From positions 179,830 to 243,829 of the forward strand of contig CALAJV010000002.1 of the NCBI GenBank assembly GCA_937922805.1: 64,000 nucleotides of DNA, in the 5' to 3' direction. Shown in pieces: positions 1-9,035 of the stretch (position 1 is the first letter of the stretch; each line of letters begins with the position of its first letter). The notes beneath the pieces were generated by a model. That model ran no database searches and was not told where the DNA came from. It saw nothing but the letters and a program-made list of their open reading frames with translations. Made by a program: the position numbers and the translations under genes. Source of the DNA: an uncultured Acidimicrobiales bacterium (lineage in GTDB: Bacteria > Actinomycetota > Acidimicrobiia > Acidimicrobiales > SZUA-35).

Positions 1-1560
1 ATACCACTGGCGACCCATCTCACCACCGCCGCGAGCGTGAACAATGGCGAAACAGAAACCGCGATCGAGAAGAGAAAGACGAGCAGAGGAAAACGCCGGG
101 TCTATAGATGCCTCGTACGCTCCGTATCCATACAACAGGCACGGACCGGGACCCGGCGCTCGATCCCGCCGCCAAACCAGGCTGACTGGCACCTGGACGC
201 CGCCCGAGTTAACCCATTCGCGAGCGCTCACGTACTCGCTGGCATCGAAGTCACCCAGGACTTCTTGTTGCTTTAACAACTCACGCTCACCGGTAGCGAC
301 ATCGAGTTCGTAGATTGATGGAGGCGTCACCATGGATGAATAACCGAAGCGCATTTTTGGTGAATCGAAGTTTGGATTAGCACCAGGCCAGCTCGTCGAT
401 ACTGATTCTGGTTGGTCGACCGAAGAAATTTCTCCAGACTGCCATGATCGAATTCGGATGCGGGTTGAACCCTCGGTTCGTTCAAACAAGGTGAGGAAAT
501 CTTGGGAGACGTCCATGTCGCTAATCATCACGCTGGACTGACTGGCGACAAGCTCTTCCCAATTCTCAAAGGATGGATCGTGGTCGGCGACCGTCACTAC
601 CCGAAAGTTTTGCGCCTGATCGTTGGTTAGGATGATGAACTGATCGGCCCGATGAGCAGCCGAATACTCTCGCCCCTGCTGTCGTTCCGCAATTGCGCGG
701 GGAGCTTGCTTTGGCTGGTCAGCCGGAATGATCCAAACCTCATCGGTGACCTTCGACGAGATACCAATTTGGATGAAGGAGTCATCCTTTTCTCGGCCAA
801 CGCCAACGAAGAATCGCTCATCTTGTTCCTCCATCACAAGAACGTCTTCGGTAGCTGGCCGACCAACCTCATGTCGCCAGACCTGGTAGGGACGATTAGT
901 CTCATCAGGTCGAATGTAAAAAAACGTCTTATTGTCGGTGGCCCAGGCCGACCCATAACTCAGGCCGTTAAGGCCATCATCGTGTATTTCCCCAGTAGTG
1001 AGATTCTGCACAACGGCGTCGTATCGCTCGTCACCAGTTCGGTCTGCGGCCCACAGCAACATGTTGTGATCGGGCGAAACGTCGAAGATGCCGACTTCGA
1101 AAAAATCATAGCCATCAGCTTCAGCGTTTTCGTCGAGCAGGATCTGCTCATCGGCGGACGGCTCCTCGGCGATGACTAGTGCAGCGCCCCCTGGCACCGA
1201 TGGCTTGCGACAATGCAGACCGTAAGGTGACCCCTCAAAGGTTCGTGAGAAATACGACCACGGCCCGTGGCTAATGGGAACCGACATATCGGTCTCCTTT
1301 ATCCGAGCCTTGATTTCCTCAAACAGCGTTAGTTGGAGATCTTCAACGGGAGCAAGGATTGCTTCGGTGTACGCGTTCTCGGCCTCGAGGTATGTGATCA
1401 CCTCGGGTGATTCGCGATTTTCCAGCCATTGATAATGATCGACCCGAGTATCCCCCCAGTTAGTCCGCTCGAACTCGATTCGTTTCGCCACTGGAGCCTT
1501 TGGCTCAAGACCCGACCCCTGATCGCTTGATTCTGAAATCTTTGGACTATCGAAGGTCAT
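1..1560 (-). CDS. ptrB: Oligopeptidase B (S9A), partial at window edge
   Basis: Serine peptidase of the prolyl oligopeptidase family that cleaves short peptides after basic residues in the cytoplasm. The ATG is at 1558-1560 and 520 codons read open to the window edge. The N-terminus has the family signature RVDHYQWLE followed by P-V-x4-YLEAEN; the middle is the beta-propeller region; the last visible residues, ARGGGEMGRQWY, open the alpha/beta-hydrolase domain. The catalytic Ser, Asp and His lie beyond the window, so activity cannot be judged. Family call is firm; oligopeptidase B rather than another S9A member is a likely subtype call. Confidence 0.9.
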   Translation of the reverse strand, partial: MTFDSPKISESSDQGSGLEPKAPVAKRIEFERTNWGDTRVDHYQWLENRESPEVITYLEAENAYTEAILAPVEDLQLTLFEEIKARIKETDMSVPISHGPWSYFSRTFEGSPYGLHCRKPSVPGGAALVIAEEPSADEQILLDENAEADGYDFFEVGIFDVSPDHNMLLWAADRTGDERYDAVVQNLTTGEIHDDGLNGLSYGSAWATDNKTFFYIRPDETNRPYQVWRHEVGRPATEDVLVMEEQDERFFVGVGREKDDSFIQIGISSKVTDEVWIIPADQPKQAPRAIAERQQGREYSAAHRADQFIILTNDQAQNFRVVTVADHDPSFENWEELVASQSSVMISDMDVSQDFLTLFERTEGSTRIRIRSWQSGEISSVDQPESVSTSWPGANPNFDSPKMRFGYSSMVTPPSIYELDVATGERELLKQQEVLGDFDASEYVSAREWVNSGGVQVPVSLVWRRDRAPGPGPCLLYGYGAYEASIDPAFSSARLSLLDRGFCFAIVHARGGGEMGRQWY

Positions 1561-1644
1561 TGGCAGCTACCCGCGGGTTGCACCCAGATTGGGCTGGGTC
1601 AGTTTTTACAGAAAATAATATGACAAGGGCCATTGCGGTGAGCC

Positions 1645-1650
1645 TACTCT
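1645..1650 (+). promoter_or_regulatory. -10 hexamer TACTCT, leaderless start of 1657
   Basis: TACTCT ends exactly 6 nt before the ATG at 1657, so transcription would begin at or next to the start codon. No Shine-Dalgarno is visible. Confidence 0.5.
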
Positions 1651-1656
1651 CCAACT

Positions 1657-2364
1657 ATGACGGCTGAACCTACCACGTACCCGCAACATACCTACCAACC
1701 TCCCGATGGCACTGCTCAAATACTCCTCGTGAGGCATGGTCAGTCTCAGCCTTACGATCCAGCAAAGCCGTTTGATCTTGTCGACGGACACGGCGACCCT
1801 CATCTAACCGAGCGAGGTCACTTTCAGGCAAAGCAATTGGGCGAACGACTCGGCAACGAACCAATTACGGCGATATACGTTAGTACCCTCACCAGGACCC
1901 ATCAGACCGCGGCGCCCCTTGCTTCCAAACTCGGGCTCGACGTACGAGTTGAATCCGATCTACGAGAGGTATTTCTCGGAACAGGCGAAGGTGGACGGTT
2001 CAGGGAGATGAGTACGAATGGCCATCCTGAAGCGATCGCTGTTCGGGAGGCCAAAGAATGGAGCATGGTGACCGGAGCGGAATCGAACCAACAACTCACC
2101 GAGCGCACCAGCCAAGCAGTTTGGTCCATTGCCTGTCGCCACGTTGATGAGCTGGTGGTAGCTGTCTGCCACGGGGGTGTGATCGCCGCGGTACTTGGCT
2201 ATGCACTGGGTATAGGGGCGATGGACCTAGGTGGATGTCGACACACGGGCGTCAACCACCTGGTGATTGACCCTCGTTTGTCAGGACCTGAGGCTTGGAC
2301 AGTCCGAGCTTTCAATGACGGATCTCACGCGGGTTCGCTGACAACAGACTATTCGCCCACCTGA
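1657..2364 (+). CDS. Histidine phosphatase family protein
   Basis: Phosphoglycerate-mutase-like phosphatase of 235 aa. The catalytic RHG motif (VRHGQS, residues 26-28) accepts the phosphoryl group. An E in REVFLGTGEGG and the second histidine in AVCHGGV (about residue 171) complete the pocket, and THQTA after the first strand set is also typical. The substrate cannot be told from sequence. Start chosen because it is the first ATG and is preceded by a -10-like hexamer at leaderless spacing. It stands alone, divergent from the oligopeptidase gene. Confidence 0.88.
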   Translation: MTAEPTTYPQHTYQPPDGTAQILLVRHGQSQPYDPAKPFDLVDGHGDPHLTERGHFQAKQLGERLGNEPITAIYVSTLTRTHQTAAPLASKLGLDVRVESDLREVFLGTGEGGRFREMSTNGHPEAIAVREAKEWSMVTGAESNQQLTERTSQAVWSIACRHVDELVVAVCHGGVIAAVLGYALGIGAMDLGGCRHTGVNHLVIDPRLSGPEAWTVRAFNDGSHAGSLTTDYSPT

Positions 2365-2575
2365 CGACCGACTGCTCTTGTGGTTCTGAGCCTCGACGTA
2401 GTGCGTGAGAACCGGGATCGATAAGCAATGTCTCATCCTTGTCCAAGGGAACGGCGGCCAATAGCAGCACAGAATTCTGCCATTTCTGTGCCCAAACCAT
2501 GATCACGTAGGGTACTGTTGGGGGCACAGGCTGTGGTCGTCGTGGGCCACTGAACTCGAAAGGTCCCATCGCAAC

Positions 2576-4009
2576 GTGCTTTGGCGAGAACGTTACCGAT
2601 TTGCCGCTGCTGCCCTACTTTTTGGCGCGACAGTTCTGGCAATTCTCGACTTCGTCTCGCGCGAAAGTGACGATCGACAGCAACCGATTCTGTTTCTAGC
2701 GCTCGCGCTGGCGCTCTCAGTCGCATACGCCGGTTTCACCAACTGGAACGAGATCAGTCCGGTGTGGCGTTTCGTTCCGCCAATCGTCTTCCTCGCCGCT
2801 ATTGTTGCATCACTTTTTTGGGCCGACACTGCAGCAACGCCGAACGCCAACATCGGGCTGGCGGCTGCCGCCGTCATGATCTTGGCTTATGTTGGCTTCG
2901 TCTCGTCTCCTGGCGCTGCGTTGACGTTTTCACCCGCCGTGATGGGCGTGCTGTTTTTGGCCTACCGCTTGGAGTCCTTCTGGGTCGACCTAGCGTTACC
3001 GCTGCTCGGCGTTCCGGTTGCGGCTGGAATTGGCGAGCTCATCTCCGCTCTTGTTGACCGTAGTCTGCGAACCGCCAACCGTTTCAGCTCACGCTCGGAA
3101 CGACTTGCTCGCCTCGAAGATGTCCTGAGACGATTCCGACGCCCATCATCGCTTGAGGAAGCGGCTCACGAGGTGGCAAAGGCGGCGTTGGAGATCTTCA
3201 ATGTCGAGCGTTCTACAGTCGTACTTCGAGACACCGGTGGTGGTTTGATTCCGGTTAGCCTCGGTCCTTCCAGCTACGAAGAACCCGACATCGAAACTGC
3301 CCAGCTTGTCGCTGAGACGATCGGCGGTGATGAGCCAAAGCTCGTTCCATCAGCCAAGGAAACCCTCCTCGTGCTCCCCCTACCGGCTGCCGACGTGCCA
3401 GCTGGAGCGGTGGTGGTACACCCGATTCCCAAAGAGGATCCATCGTTCACCCTCGACCTGGCTCGACTTTTCGGCACCCAGGTCGGTATTGCTATTGAGC
3501 ACTTGTTTGCTATCAACGAACTCGAACGGCAGACAACCAGAGATGAACTAACTGGCATCGGCAACCGGAAACATGCTGATGCTCTTCTCAACTCGTTAGA
3601 AGACGGCGACGCACTCATATTGCTCGATCTCGATGGCTTCAAAGCAGTCAACGACACGCTCGGCCACGCTGCTGGTGACCAAGTTTTGCAAGACCTAAGC
3701 AACCATTTGCGCAACTGCCTCCGAGACTCAGACACCTCCGCCCGACTCGGCGGAGATGAGTTCTTAGTTGTCGCTCGGCGGGCATTTGCTGACCCAGTAG
3801 CAGTAGCGCAACGAATTCTTCGCGGATGGTCGGTCACGGGCCGTTCCACCACAATCAGCGCCGGCGTTGCTTTACACGACGAGAGTGTAGAACCGGGCGA
3901 GACATTCGACCGGGCCGATCAGGCCCTTTATCGAGCCAAAGAGGCGGGCAAGAACCGCGCTCAGATGTGGGTTCAACCAGCAGACTGGGCCCAGAGACAG
4001 CAGTCTTGA
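2576..4009 (+). CDS. Membrane diguanylate cyclase with GAF-like region and GGDEF domain
   Basis: Predicted to make cyclic di-GMP from two GTP. About 160 N-terminal residues hold several hydrophobic membrane segments, followed by a GAF-like sensory region (about 190-310) and a GGDEF domain. The active site LGGDEF is intact near residue 392. RDSD lies five residues before it and fits the RxxD inhibitory I-site, so product feedback is likely. The linker TTRDELTGIGNRK is the usual GGDEF opening. The start is GTG; no clear ribosome site is seen. The signal sensed by the membrane/GAF part is unknown. Confidence 0.9.
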   Translation: MLWRERYRFAAAALLFGATVLAILDFVSRESDDRQQPILFLALALALSVAYAGFTNWNEISPVWRFVPPIVFLAAIVASLFWADTAATPNANIGLAAAAVMILAYVGFVSSPGAALTFSPAVMGVLFLAYRLESFWVDLALPLLGVPVAAGIGELISALVDRSLRTANRFSSRSERLARLEDVLRRFRRPSSLEEAAHEVAKAALEIFNVERSTVVLRDTGGGLIPVSLGPSSYEEPDIETAQLVAETIGGDEPKLVPSAKETLLVLPLPAADVPAGAVVVHPIPKEDPSFTLDLARLFGTQVGIAIEHLFAINELERQTTRDELTGIGNRKHADALLNSLEDGDALILLDLDGFKAVNDTLGHAAGDQVLQDLSNHLRNCLRDSDTSARLGGDEFLVVARRAFADPVAVAQRILRGWSVTGRSTTISAGVALHDESVEPGETFDRADQALYRAKEAGKNRAQMWVQPADWAQRQQS

Positions 4010-4154
4010 ACTGACAACCTGGCTCCGTAATCAGATGGTGATGGCGCTCAAATCTTCTACGAGTGATCTCGGTCGGTGCTCCCGATTCGTCTATTCCCGC
4101 GGCTTACGCCTGATCGGAGAGTCCGACGGCCCAACTGATCACAGGGTCGGTCAA

Positions 4155-4184
4155 TCTGACGAGGGCGCACTGGGGTCCTACAAT
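4155..4184 (+). promoter_or_regulatory. Possible promoter of the class II aldolase gene
   Basis: TCTGAC at 4155-4160 and TACAAT at 4179-4184 are separated by 18 bp. This would give a short leader carrying the GGAGG ribosome site at 4202-4206. Pattern match only. Confidence 0.3.
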
Positions 4185-4213
4185 AAGATGATCCCTTACT
4201 TGGAGGTTATGCA

Positions 4214-4987
4214 GTGACCGAAACAGCAACGATGAAAATGCCCAGTCCTCCAACATTCGACGACGTCGAATCAGAACGACTTCATCTGAAGCAACGGCTA
4301 GCGGGAGCGTTTAGGTTGTTCGGCCGATTCGGTTTCGACGAAGGCGTAGCCGGCCACATAACTGCTCGTGACCCTGGGGACCCCCACCGCTTCTGGGTTA
4401 ATCCGTTCGGGGTAGGTTTCAAGCAGATCCGAGTCTCAGACCTGATTTGTGTCGACCACGAAGGAACTGTTGTTGAAGGCCATCACCCACTTAATCAAGC
4501 GGCTTTCGCCATCCATAGCCGGGTGCATGCCGCTCGGCCCGATGTCGTAGCCGCCGCTCACGCTCACTCGATCTACGGAAAAACATGGGCATCTTTTCGA
4601 CGCCCACTCGAGCCTCTGACTCAAGACTCTTGTGCGTTCTACAACGACCATGCGGTATTTGATGATTTCACTGGCGTTGTTCTCGACACCAGCGAAGGCG
4701 ATCGAATCGCTGAGGCCCTTGGTCAGCGTAAAGCAGCGATCTTGTCGAACCATGGGAACCTGACCGTTGGCCACACCGTCGACGAAGCCGTCTGGTGGTT
4801 CATCACGATGGAGCGAACGTGCCAATCGCAGCTACTGGCTTCCCAGGCCCGTTTCGATCCAGTAGTAATCGACCCGGTCAACGCCGAAACGACTGCAGGA
4901 CAAGTCGGCTCTCACTTCGCCGGATGGTTTAGCTTTCAACCCATGTGGGACTGGATCAGCCGGGAAGAGCCAGATCTTTTTGAGTAG
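4214..4987 (+). CDS. Class II aldolase/adducin family protein
   Basis: Zinc-dependent aldolase/epimerase fold of 257 aa, related to fuculose-phosphate aldolase and ribulose-phosphate epimerase. Metal-ligand histidines are visible in AAHAHSIYG and SNHGNLTVG, with the substrate-loop pattern VAGHITARD near the start. The substrate cannot be assigned. The GTG start has a GGAGG ribosome site 7 nt upstream. Its 3' end overlaps the convergent MerR gene by 32 bp. Confidence 0.88.
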   Translation: MTETATMKMPSPPTFDDVESERLHLKQRLAGAFRLFGRFGFDEGVAGHITARDPGDPHRFWVNPFGVGFKQIRVSDLICVDHEGTVVEGHHPLNQAAFAIHSRVHAARPDVVAAAHAHSIYGKTWASFRRPLEPLTQDSCAFYNDHAVFDDFTGVVLDTSEGDRIAEALGQRKAAILSNHGNLTVGHTVDEAVWWFITMERTCQSQLLASQARFDPVVIDPVNAETTAGQVGSHFAGWFSFQPMWDWISREEPDLFE

Positions 4988-5492
4988 CAGCTGGAGCTGA
5001 TCCGGGTTGGAGCTCAACAATTTTGGCGTCGACCTCGTCCTTAATCCCGGCGAGCGGCAAAACGTTCAGCACTCCTTGTCCTTTGCGGACAAGATCAATT
5101 AGTTCTTCACCGCTTCTGGTCAACACGGAGGTAGATCCGTGGATCACAAGGTTGGCTGAGGCGACATCTTCGCCCAACTGCTCGCGCATAAATGAAAATA
5201 CCTGACGAACCGACTCCAGCTTGATACCAGCGTCAAGAAGCGTCTTGATGACCTTCAGTTCTAACAGGTCCTTGTATGAGTATCGACGTCTAGAACCAGA
5301 GCCACTGGCATCAGCGTGCGACGGACGAACCAAATCGGTCCTGGCCCAATAGTCGAGTTGGCGGTAGGTGATTCCTACAATCTCAGCCGCCCGTTTCCCG
5401 CTATAGCTGCTTTCTACCTTGGCATTGCGGTCAGGCAGTGCTTCGCTAGGGATTGGTGCAGAGACATTAGCCTCTGCTGTTTCTTCAGTCAT
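4956..5492 (-). CDS. MerR-family transcriptional regulator (Rv1828-like)
   Basis: DNA-binding regulator of 178 aa. The winged helix-turn-helix is at about 25-95: YSGKRAAEIVGITYRQLDYW then RRRYSYKDLLELKVIK. Unlike metal-sensing MerR proteins it lacks an obvious C-terminal effector domain or cysteine set. Together with the nearby bifunctional nuclease, FHA and gcvH genes it matches the mycobacterial Rv1826-Rv1829 neighbourhood. Start set at the ATG at 5490-5492 because GAGGAG (5503-5508) is well placed; a 10-codon longer form is possible. Confidence 0.88.
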   Translation of the reverse strand: MTEETAEANVSAPIPSEALPDRNAKVESSYSGKRAAEIVGITYRQLDYWARTDLVRPSHADASGSGSRRRYSYKDLLELKVIKTLLDAGIKLESVRQVFSFMREQLGEDVASANLVIHGSTSVLTRSGEELIDLVRKGQGVLNVLPLAGIKDEVDAKIVELQPGSAPAATQKDLALPG

Positions 5493-5806
5493 TCGCCACG
5501 CGCTCCTCGGTTGTGTCCCCAAACGGGACAGCCCTTTGTAGAACGACCCGGTAGTTCCTCCTAGCCCGAACCACGTGTACGTAATTACTTAAGGGAGATT
5601 TGTAGTCACTCATGGTAGTAACAAGACCGCGGATAGTCAACGACCCTCCCAGAACCACCTGCTTTCGTGTTGGGGCATGATGGCGCGTCAAGACTTACAT
5701 AAACCATTATTCAACAGCCAAAAGACCAACCAACCGACCTGAGACGTGCCCAAATCAGCGCTCGAAGACCGGCAATAATCAGCGAAGCGGGCATACAGTC
5801 GTAGCT
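5493..5806. other. Divergent intergenic region
   Basis: 314 bp between the MerR gene and the kinase gene. It should hold both promoters. TACAGT at 5794-5799 ends 7 nt before the ATG at 5807, fitting a leaderless start for the kinase. I see no RNA gene or repeat. Confidence 0.4.
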
Positions 5807-6841
5807 ATGGCACTCGCTAATCAGGTCTCTCCACCGGCTGGAGTTGTTGAAGATATTCACCGATTGCTAGCCGAAGCCTTTGCCGAGCCTCGGCCCAACA
5901 TCTCCAAAATTTTCGACATCAACGAAGGCCGCGGCGTATTCAGCGCCGTGTATCGGATTGAGCTTCAATGGCCCAACAACGATGCCGTCCACAAACAGCA
6001 ACGGCCACAGTCGGTCGTAGCCAAACTGCCGTGCGAAGGCGAAAACCGAACTGCAGCAAAATCTTCGGGAGCATACGCACGAGAATTAGCCGCATACTCA
6101 GAACTGTTGGTCGGTTCTCACGTTGGGCGGCCCAAGTACTACGCCGGGCTCGCCTACGGGGATGGAACCACTGGCCTACTTCTCGAGGACCTCACGTCCC
6201 ACCGAGCGGTGGACCAAATTGAAGGGCTGAATTCTGATGATGCACTCGCCGTTGCCGATGCATTGGCCCAATTCCACCGAGAGTGGGGTTCTGAGAAAGC
6301 GCTTGCCACCGATGTTCGACGCTCAATCGTAGGAGCACTATCAGAGGCTTCGCTAACCTCTGGCCTTAAGCTGCTCGAAACTGACTGGGCTGATCATGTC
6401 AACGCTCCTATTCGATCGAGCTATTCTTCGCTGCTACAGGTCCGGGGTCAGCTAATCGATCTTTTTCTTAGTGCTGGCAACGCCCCAACGCTTTGCCACG
6501 GCGACCCACGAGCCGACAATCTTGTATTCAATCGGAAAGGCAAGGCCGTTCTATTCGATTGGCAACAAGTGGCAGTTCAGTTCGGTGAAGCAGATTTAGC
6601 GTGGCTCGCTGGAACCAGCCTCAGTGAAGACGTTCGGCGAACCGCCGAGCGAGAATTGGTGAACAGTTACGGCGGTGACTTCGATCGATATCGACTAGGT
6701 TTTGCCTTACCAGGCCTCGCGGTTTTGATGCTGGCCCAGCGACAGCTGCAGACCCCCAGAGAGATTGAATTCGTAGCCATGAGCCTTCGGCGAATCGGCC
6801 AGGCCCTACTGGATCTTGAGGTTTCAGCCCTTACTCGGTAG
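5807..6841 (+). CDS. Phosphotransferase of the APH / CHK-like kinase family
   Basis: Small-molecule kinase fold of 344 aa. The catalytic loop LCHGDPRADNLVF carries the Brenner motif HGDxxxxN, and LFDWQQV carries the metal-binding Asp. An N-terminal lobe Lys in VVAKLPCEG fits the ATP-binding lysine. Proteins with this layout include aminoglycoside, choline and ecdysteroid-type kinases; nothing here indicates antibiotic resistance, and the substrate is unknown. Convergent with the SRPBCC gene. Confidence 0.82.
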   Translation: MALANQVSPPAGVVEDIHRLLAEAFAEPRPNISKIFDINEGRGVFSAVYRIELQWPNNDAVHKQQRPQSVVAKLPCEGENRTAAKSSGAYARELAAYSELLVGSHVGRPKYYAGLAYGDGTTGLLLEDLTSHRAVDQIEGLNSDDALAVADALAQFHREWGSEKALATDVRRSIVGALSEASLTSGLKLLETDWADHVNAPIRSSYSSLLQVRGQLIDLFLSAGNAPTLCHGDPRADNLVFNRKGKAVLFDWQQVAVQFGEADLAWLAGTSLSEDVRRTAERELVNSYGGDFDRYRLGFALPGLAVLMLAQRQLQTPREIEFVAMSLRRIGQALLDLEVSALTR

Positions 6842-6851
6842 CTGCGCTGAC

Positions 6852-7298
6852 CTACGTCGCCTCGATCAAGCTCTTCAATTTCTCGATTTGAGATTCGTGA
6901 TCGGCTTGCATCTTTTTCTTCGCGCTGAACGCCATGATGATCTTCATCAGCAGTCCTAGTCGTACGAATGTGGCTCCAGCGTAGAGTCTTGTTTGGTTCG
7001 GGTCGACTTCTTCGAAATCGTTCACTATCTCCATGTCGAACATCTTCGAAGTCATTAGAAGTTTGATGTGTCGAGGCGGCTCGAACTCAGTGATGGTTTC
7101 AAGCATCGTGAACTCGTTGCCGCTTTGGGTGTAGACCTGATTTGAGGTGTCGCCAACTTTTGGGTCAGCCTCATCTCCAGAAAGGTGCTCCGACCGAACA
7201 AAATCGTTGAGCCAAAGGATCAGCTTGTCCCGGTCGTTGACGTAGTCCCAAACTTCCTGGATTGGCTTGTTGATCGTTACTGTGTGATCGAGATTCAT
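6852..7298 (-). CDS. SRPBCC (START-like) family protein
   Basis: A 148-aa single-domain protein of the polyketide-cyclase/START-like superfamily, which forms a deep hydrophobic ligand cavity. The opening DHTVTINKPIQEVWDYVNDRDKLILW is the usual first strand and helix of the fold, and the C-terminal long helix is present. The ligand is unknown. ATG at 7296-7298 is preceded by GAGGGGG, so the longer TTG form is unlikely. It lies downstream of the bifunctional nuclease gene in the same direction. Confidence 0.8.
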   Translation of the reverse strand: MNLDHTVTINKPIQEVWDYVNDRDKLILWLNDFVRSEHLSGDEADPKVGDTSNQVYTQSGNEFTMLETITEFEPPRHIKLLMTSKMFDMEIVNDFEEVDPNQTRLYAGATFVRLGLLMKIIMAFSAKKKMQADHESQIEKLKSLIEAT

Positions 7299-7372
7299 AG
7301 TCCCCCTCGACAAAGAAACCTACCGAGCAGACTGCTCTAACGGCAAGGCGCAAAAGTCTCGATTTGGTTCCG

Positions 7373-7873
7373 CTACTCGGGGAGGAAATCCTCGGGGTTT
7401 ACCTCATCCAAAAACTTGCGGAGCTCTTGAACCATTTCCTCTTCATCGCCTTCTTCGGCGGCCTCGTCTTCTTCGATCCCAGCCGCCTCGATAAGAGCGT
7501 CTTCGGCAAAGATCGGGCTGCCAGTACGAGCCGCTAAAGCAATCGCGTCGGAAGGTCGGGCCGACATTGTTTGCACGCCACCGCTAGCGTCACGAATGGT
7601 TAGTTCGGCGAAGAACGTTCCGTCCTTGAGATCGGTAACCACCACTCGCTCAAGCGCTGCTCCGAGACCATCGAGAACCTCGGCAAACAGATCATGGGTC
7701 ATGGGTCGTGCGGTCGGTGTGCCTGACAGAGCCAGGTCGATCGCGTGGGCTTCGGGTCCACCGATGTAGATCGGAACGATCCGACGTTGGCCACCAGTTT
7801 CTCGCAACAACAAAATTGGCGTGTTGGTCGGCATTTGAACTCGGACTCCAACGAGTTCCATTTCGATCGTCAT
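7373..7873 (-). CDS. Bifunctional nuclease domain (DUF151) protein
   Basis: A 166-aa protein with the DUF151 fold: MELVGVRVQMPTNTPILLLRE, then RIVPIYIGGPEAHAI, then RPSDAIALAARTGSPIF. The family is described with nuclease activity in plants; its role in actinobacteria is unclear. The acidic C-terminal tail is usual. Homologues (Rv1829) sit beside FHA and MerR genes as here. The start is the ATG at 7871-7873; six upstream codons are probably not translated. Confidence 0.9.
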   Translation of the reverse strand: MTIEMELVGVRVQMPTNTPILLLRETGGQRRIVPIYIGGPEAHAIDLALSGTPTARPMTHDLFAEVLDGLGAALERVVVTDLKDGTFFAELTIRDASGGVQTMSARPSDAIALAARTGSPIFAEDALIEAAGIEEDEAAEEGDEEEMVQELRKFLDEVNPEDFLPE

Positions 7874-8049
7874 AGGTACACAGTAGCTCACATCGCCGAA
7901 AGCTATTAACCAACAACGTCAAGAAGTTGACCAAATCTCGATTTATCGACCGCAAAAACAAAAGGGTCTGGCTGAGATTCGAAATACCACCGGCCGATTG
8001 GACCCACCAACGCGACCGCTCGCATTTGCTAGCGGGTGAAGTTACCTAC

Positions 8050-8532
8050 TTAGCCTTTGGCGGTTAAGGCCAAATAGACAAGCTTGAACTTGCCGACCTG
8101 AACTTCGTCTCCGTCACTCAGAACCGCGGTTTCTACCCGAGTCTGATTCACGTAAGTTCCGTTGAGGCTTCCAGCGTCGGCAACGTGAAACGCCGCACCA
8201 ACCCGGCTTACTACCGCGTGCCGGCGAGACACAGTGACATCGTCAAGGAAAATATCGCTAGCCGGGTGACGGCCGATCGAAACCTCATCGCTATCGAGCG
8301 CAATTCGACTTCCGCGCTTAGGGCCCTTACGAACAACGAACATTCCGAGGGTTCCCTCGGGAAGATCAAGGCCCCCCGTGTCATCTTCATCACCGACGGT
8401 GTGAGTCGCAGTTGGGTCATAAGAGATCGTTGGAGCGCTTGGAACCCGCTCTTTCAGAGGCGTTCCGCAGGAGCTACAAAAACGTGCCCCTATCGGATTC
8501 TCATAGCCACAGGACGAACAGCCTGAATCCAT
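8050..8532 (-). CDS. Zinc-ribbon and FHA domain protein (GarA-like)
   Basis: A 160-aa protein that should bind phosphothreonine. The N-terminus has two CxxC pairs (CSSCG and CSSCG, residues 5-23) forming a zinc ribbon. The FHA domain (about 65-155) has the phosphate-binding pattern SIGRHPASDI, SRRHAVV and DAGSLNGTYVN. A Thr-rich acidic stretch between them could be a kinase target, as in mycobacterial GarA. It starts 3 nt after gcvH in the same operon. The zinc ribbon is extra compared with GarA as I recall it. Confidence 0.92.
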   Translation of the reverse strand: MDSGCSSCGYENPIGARFCSSCGTPLKERVPSAPTISYDPTATHTVGDEDDTGGLDLPEGTLGMFVVRKGPKRGSRIALDSDEVSIGRHPASDIFLDDVTVSRRHAVVSRVGAAFHVADAGSLNGTYVNQTRVETAVLSDGDEVQVGKFKLVYLALTAKG

Positions 8533-8535
8533 GCG

Positions 8536-8919
8536 TTACCCTTCAGTCAGTTTGATGTATGCCTCGGCATCCATCAACGTTTCAAGACTCGTTTGATCAG
8601 AAACTTCTATCACACAAATCCAACCCTCACCATATGGGTCGCTATTCAACCGTTCCGGTTCATCGCTGAGATCCGCGTTGACCTCGCAAACCACACCGGC
8701 TACAGGTGCATAAATGTCGGACACTGATTTGGTTGACTCAACTTCACTGATCGATTGACCCATCGTTACGGTCGAACCGACTTCCGGTAAATCGACAAAG
8801 ACTACATCACCGAGCGCATCTTGGGCGTAGTCGGTGATTCCGATGCGGACCTTGTTCGCCTCCTCGCTTTTGATCCACTCATGATCCGAGGAGTACTTGA
8901 GATCTTCAGGAGTCTTCAT
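8536..8919 (-). CDS. gcvH: Glycine cleavage system H protein
   Basis: Lipoyl carrier that shuttles the aminomethyl group between the P, T and L proteins of glycine cleavage. The lipoylated Lys lies in EVESTKSVSDIYAP, the usual context. Length from the chosen ATG (8917-8919) is 127 aa, the standard size, so the 17-codon extension upstream is not favoured. No gcvP or gcvT is nearby; coupling to an FHA gene mirrors the mycobacterial gcvH-garA pair. Confidence 0.95.
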   Translation of the reverse strand: MKTPEDLKYSSDHEWIKSEEANKVRIGITDYAQDALGDVVFVDLPEVGSTVTMGQSISEVESTKSVSDIYAPVAGVVCEVNADLSDEPERLNSDPYGEGWICVIEVSDQTSLETLMDAEAYIKLTEG

Positions 8920-9035
8920 GTCGCTATACACTAGCTCACCGCAGGGACGTATTGCGCCGCCTTCGGCCATCGTTTTTCAAAAAATGACCGTATCCACTCG
9001 ACTATTCGTGGCGGACACTACCGAGTAAAAGTCGG

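Noticed and set aside
4035..4217. 60-codon frame before the class II aldolase
   Set aside because: No ribosome site or family features; a promoter-like sequence lies inside it and it overlaps the aldolase start.
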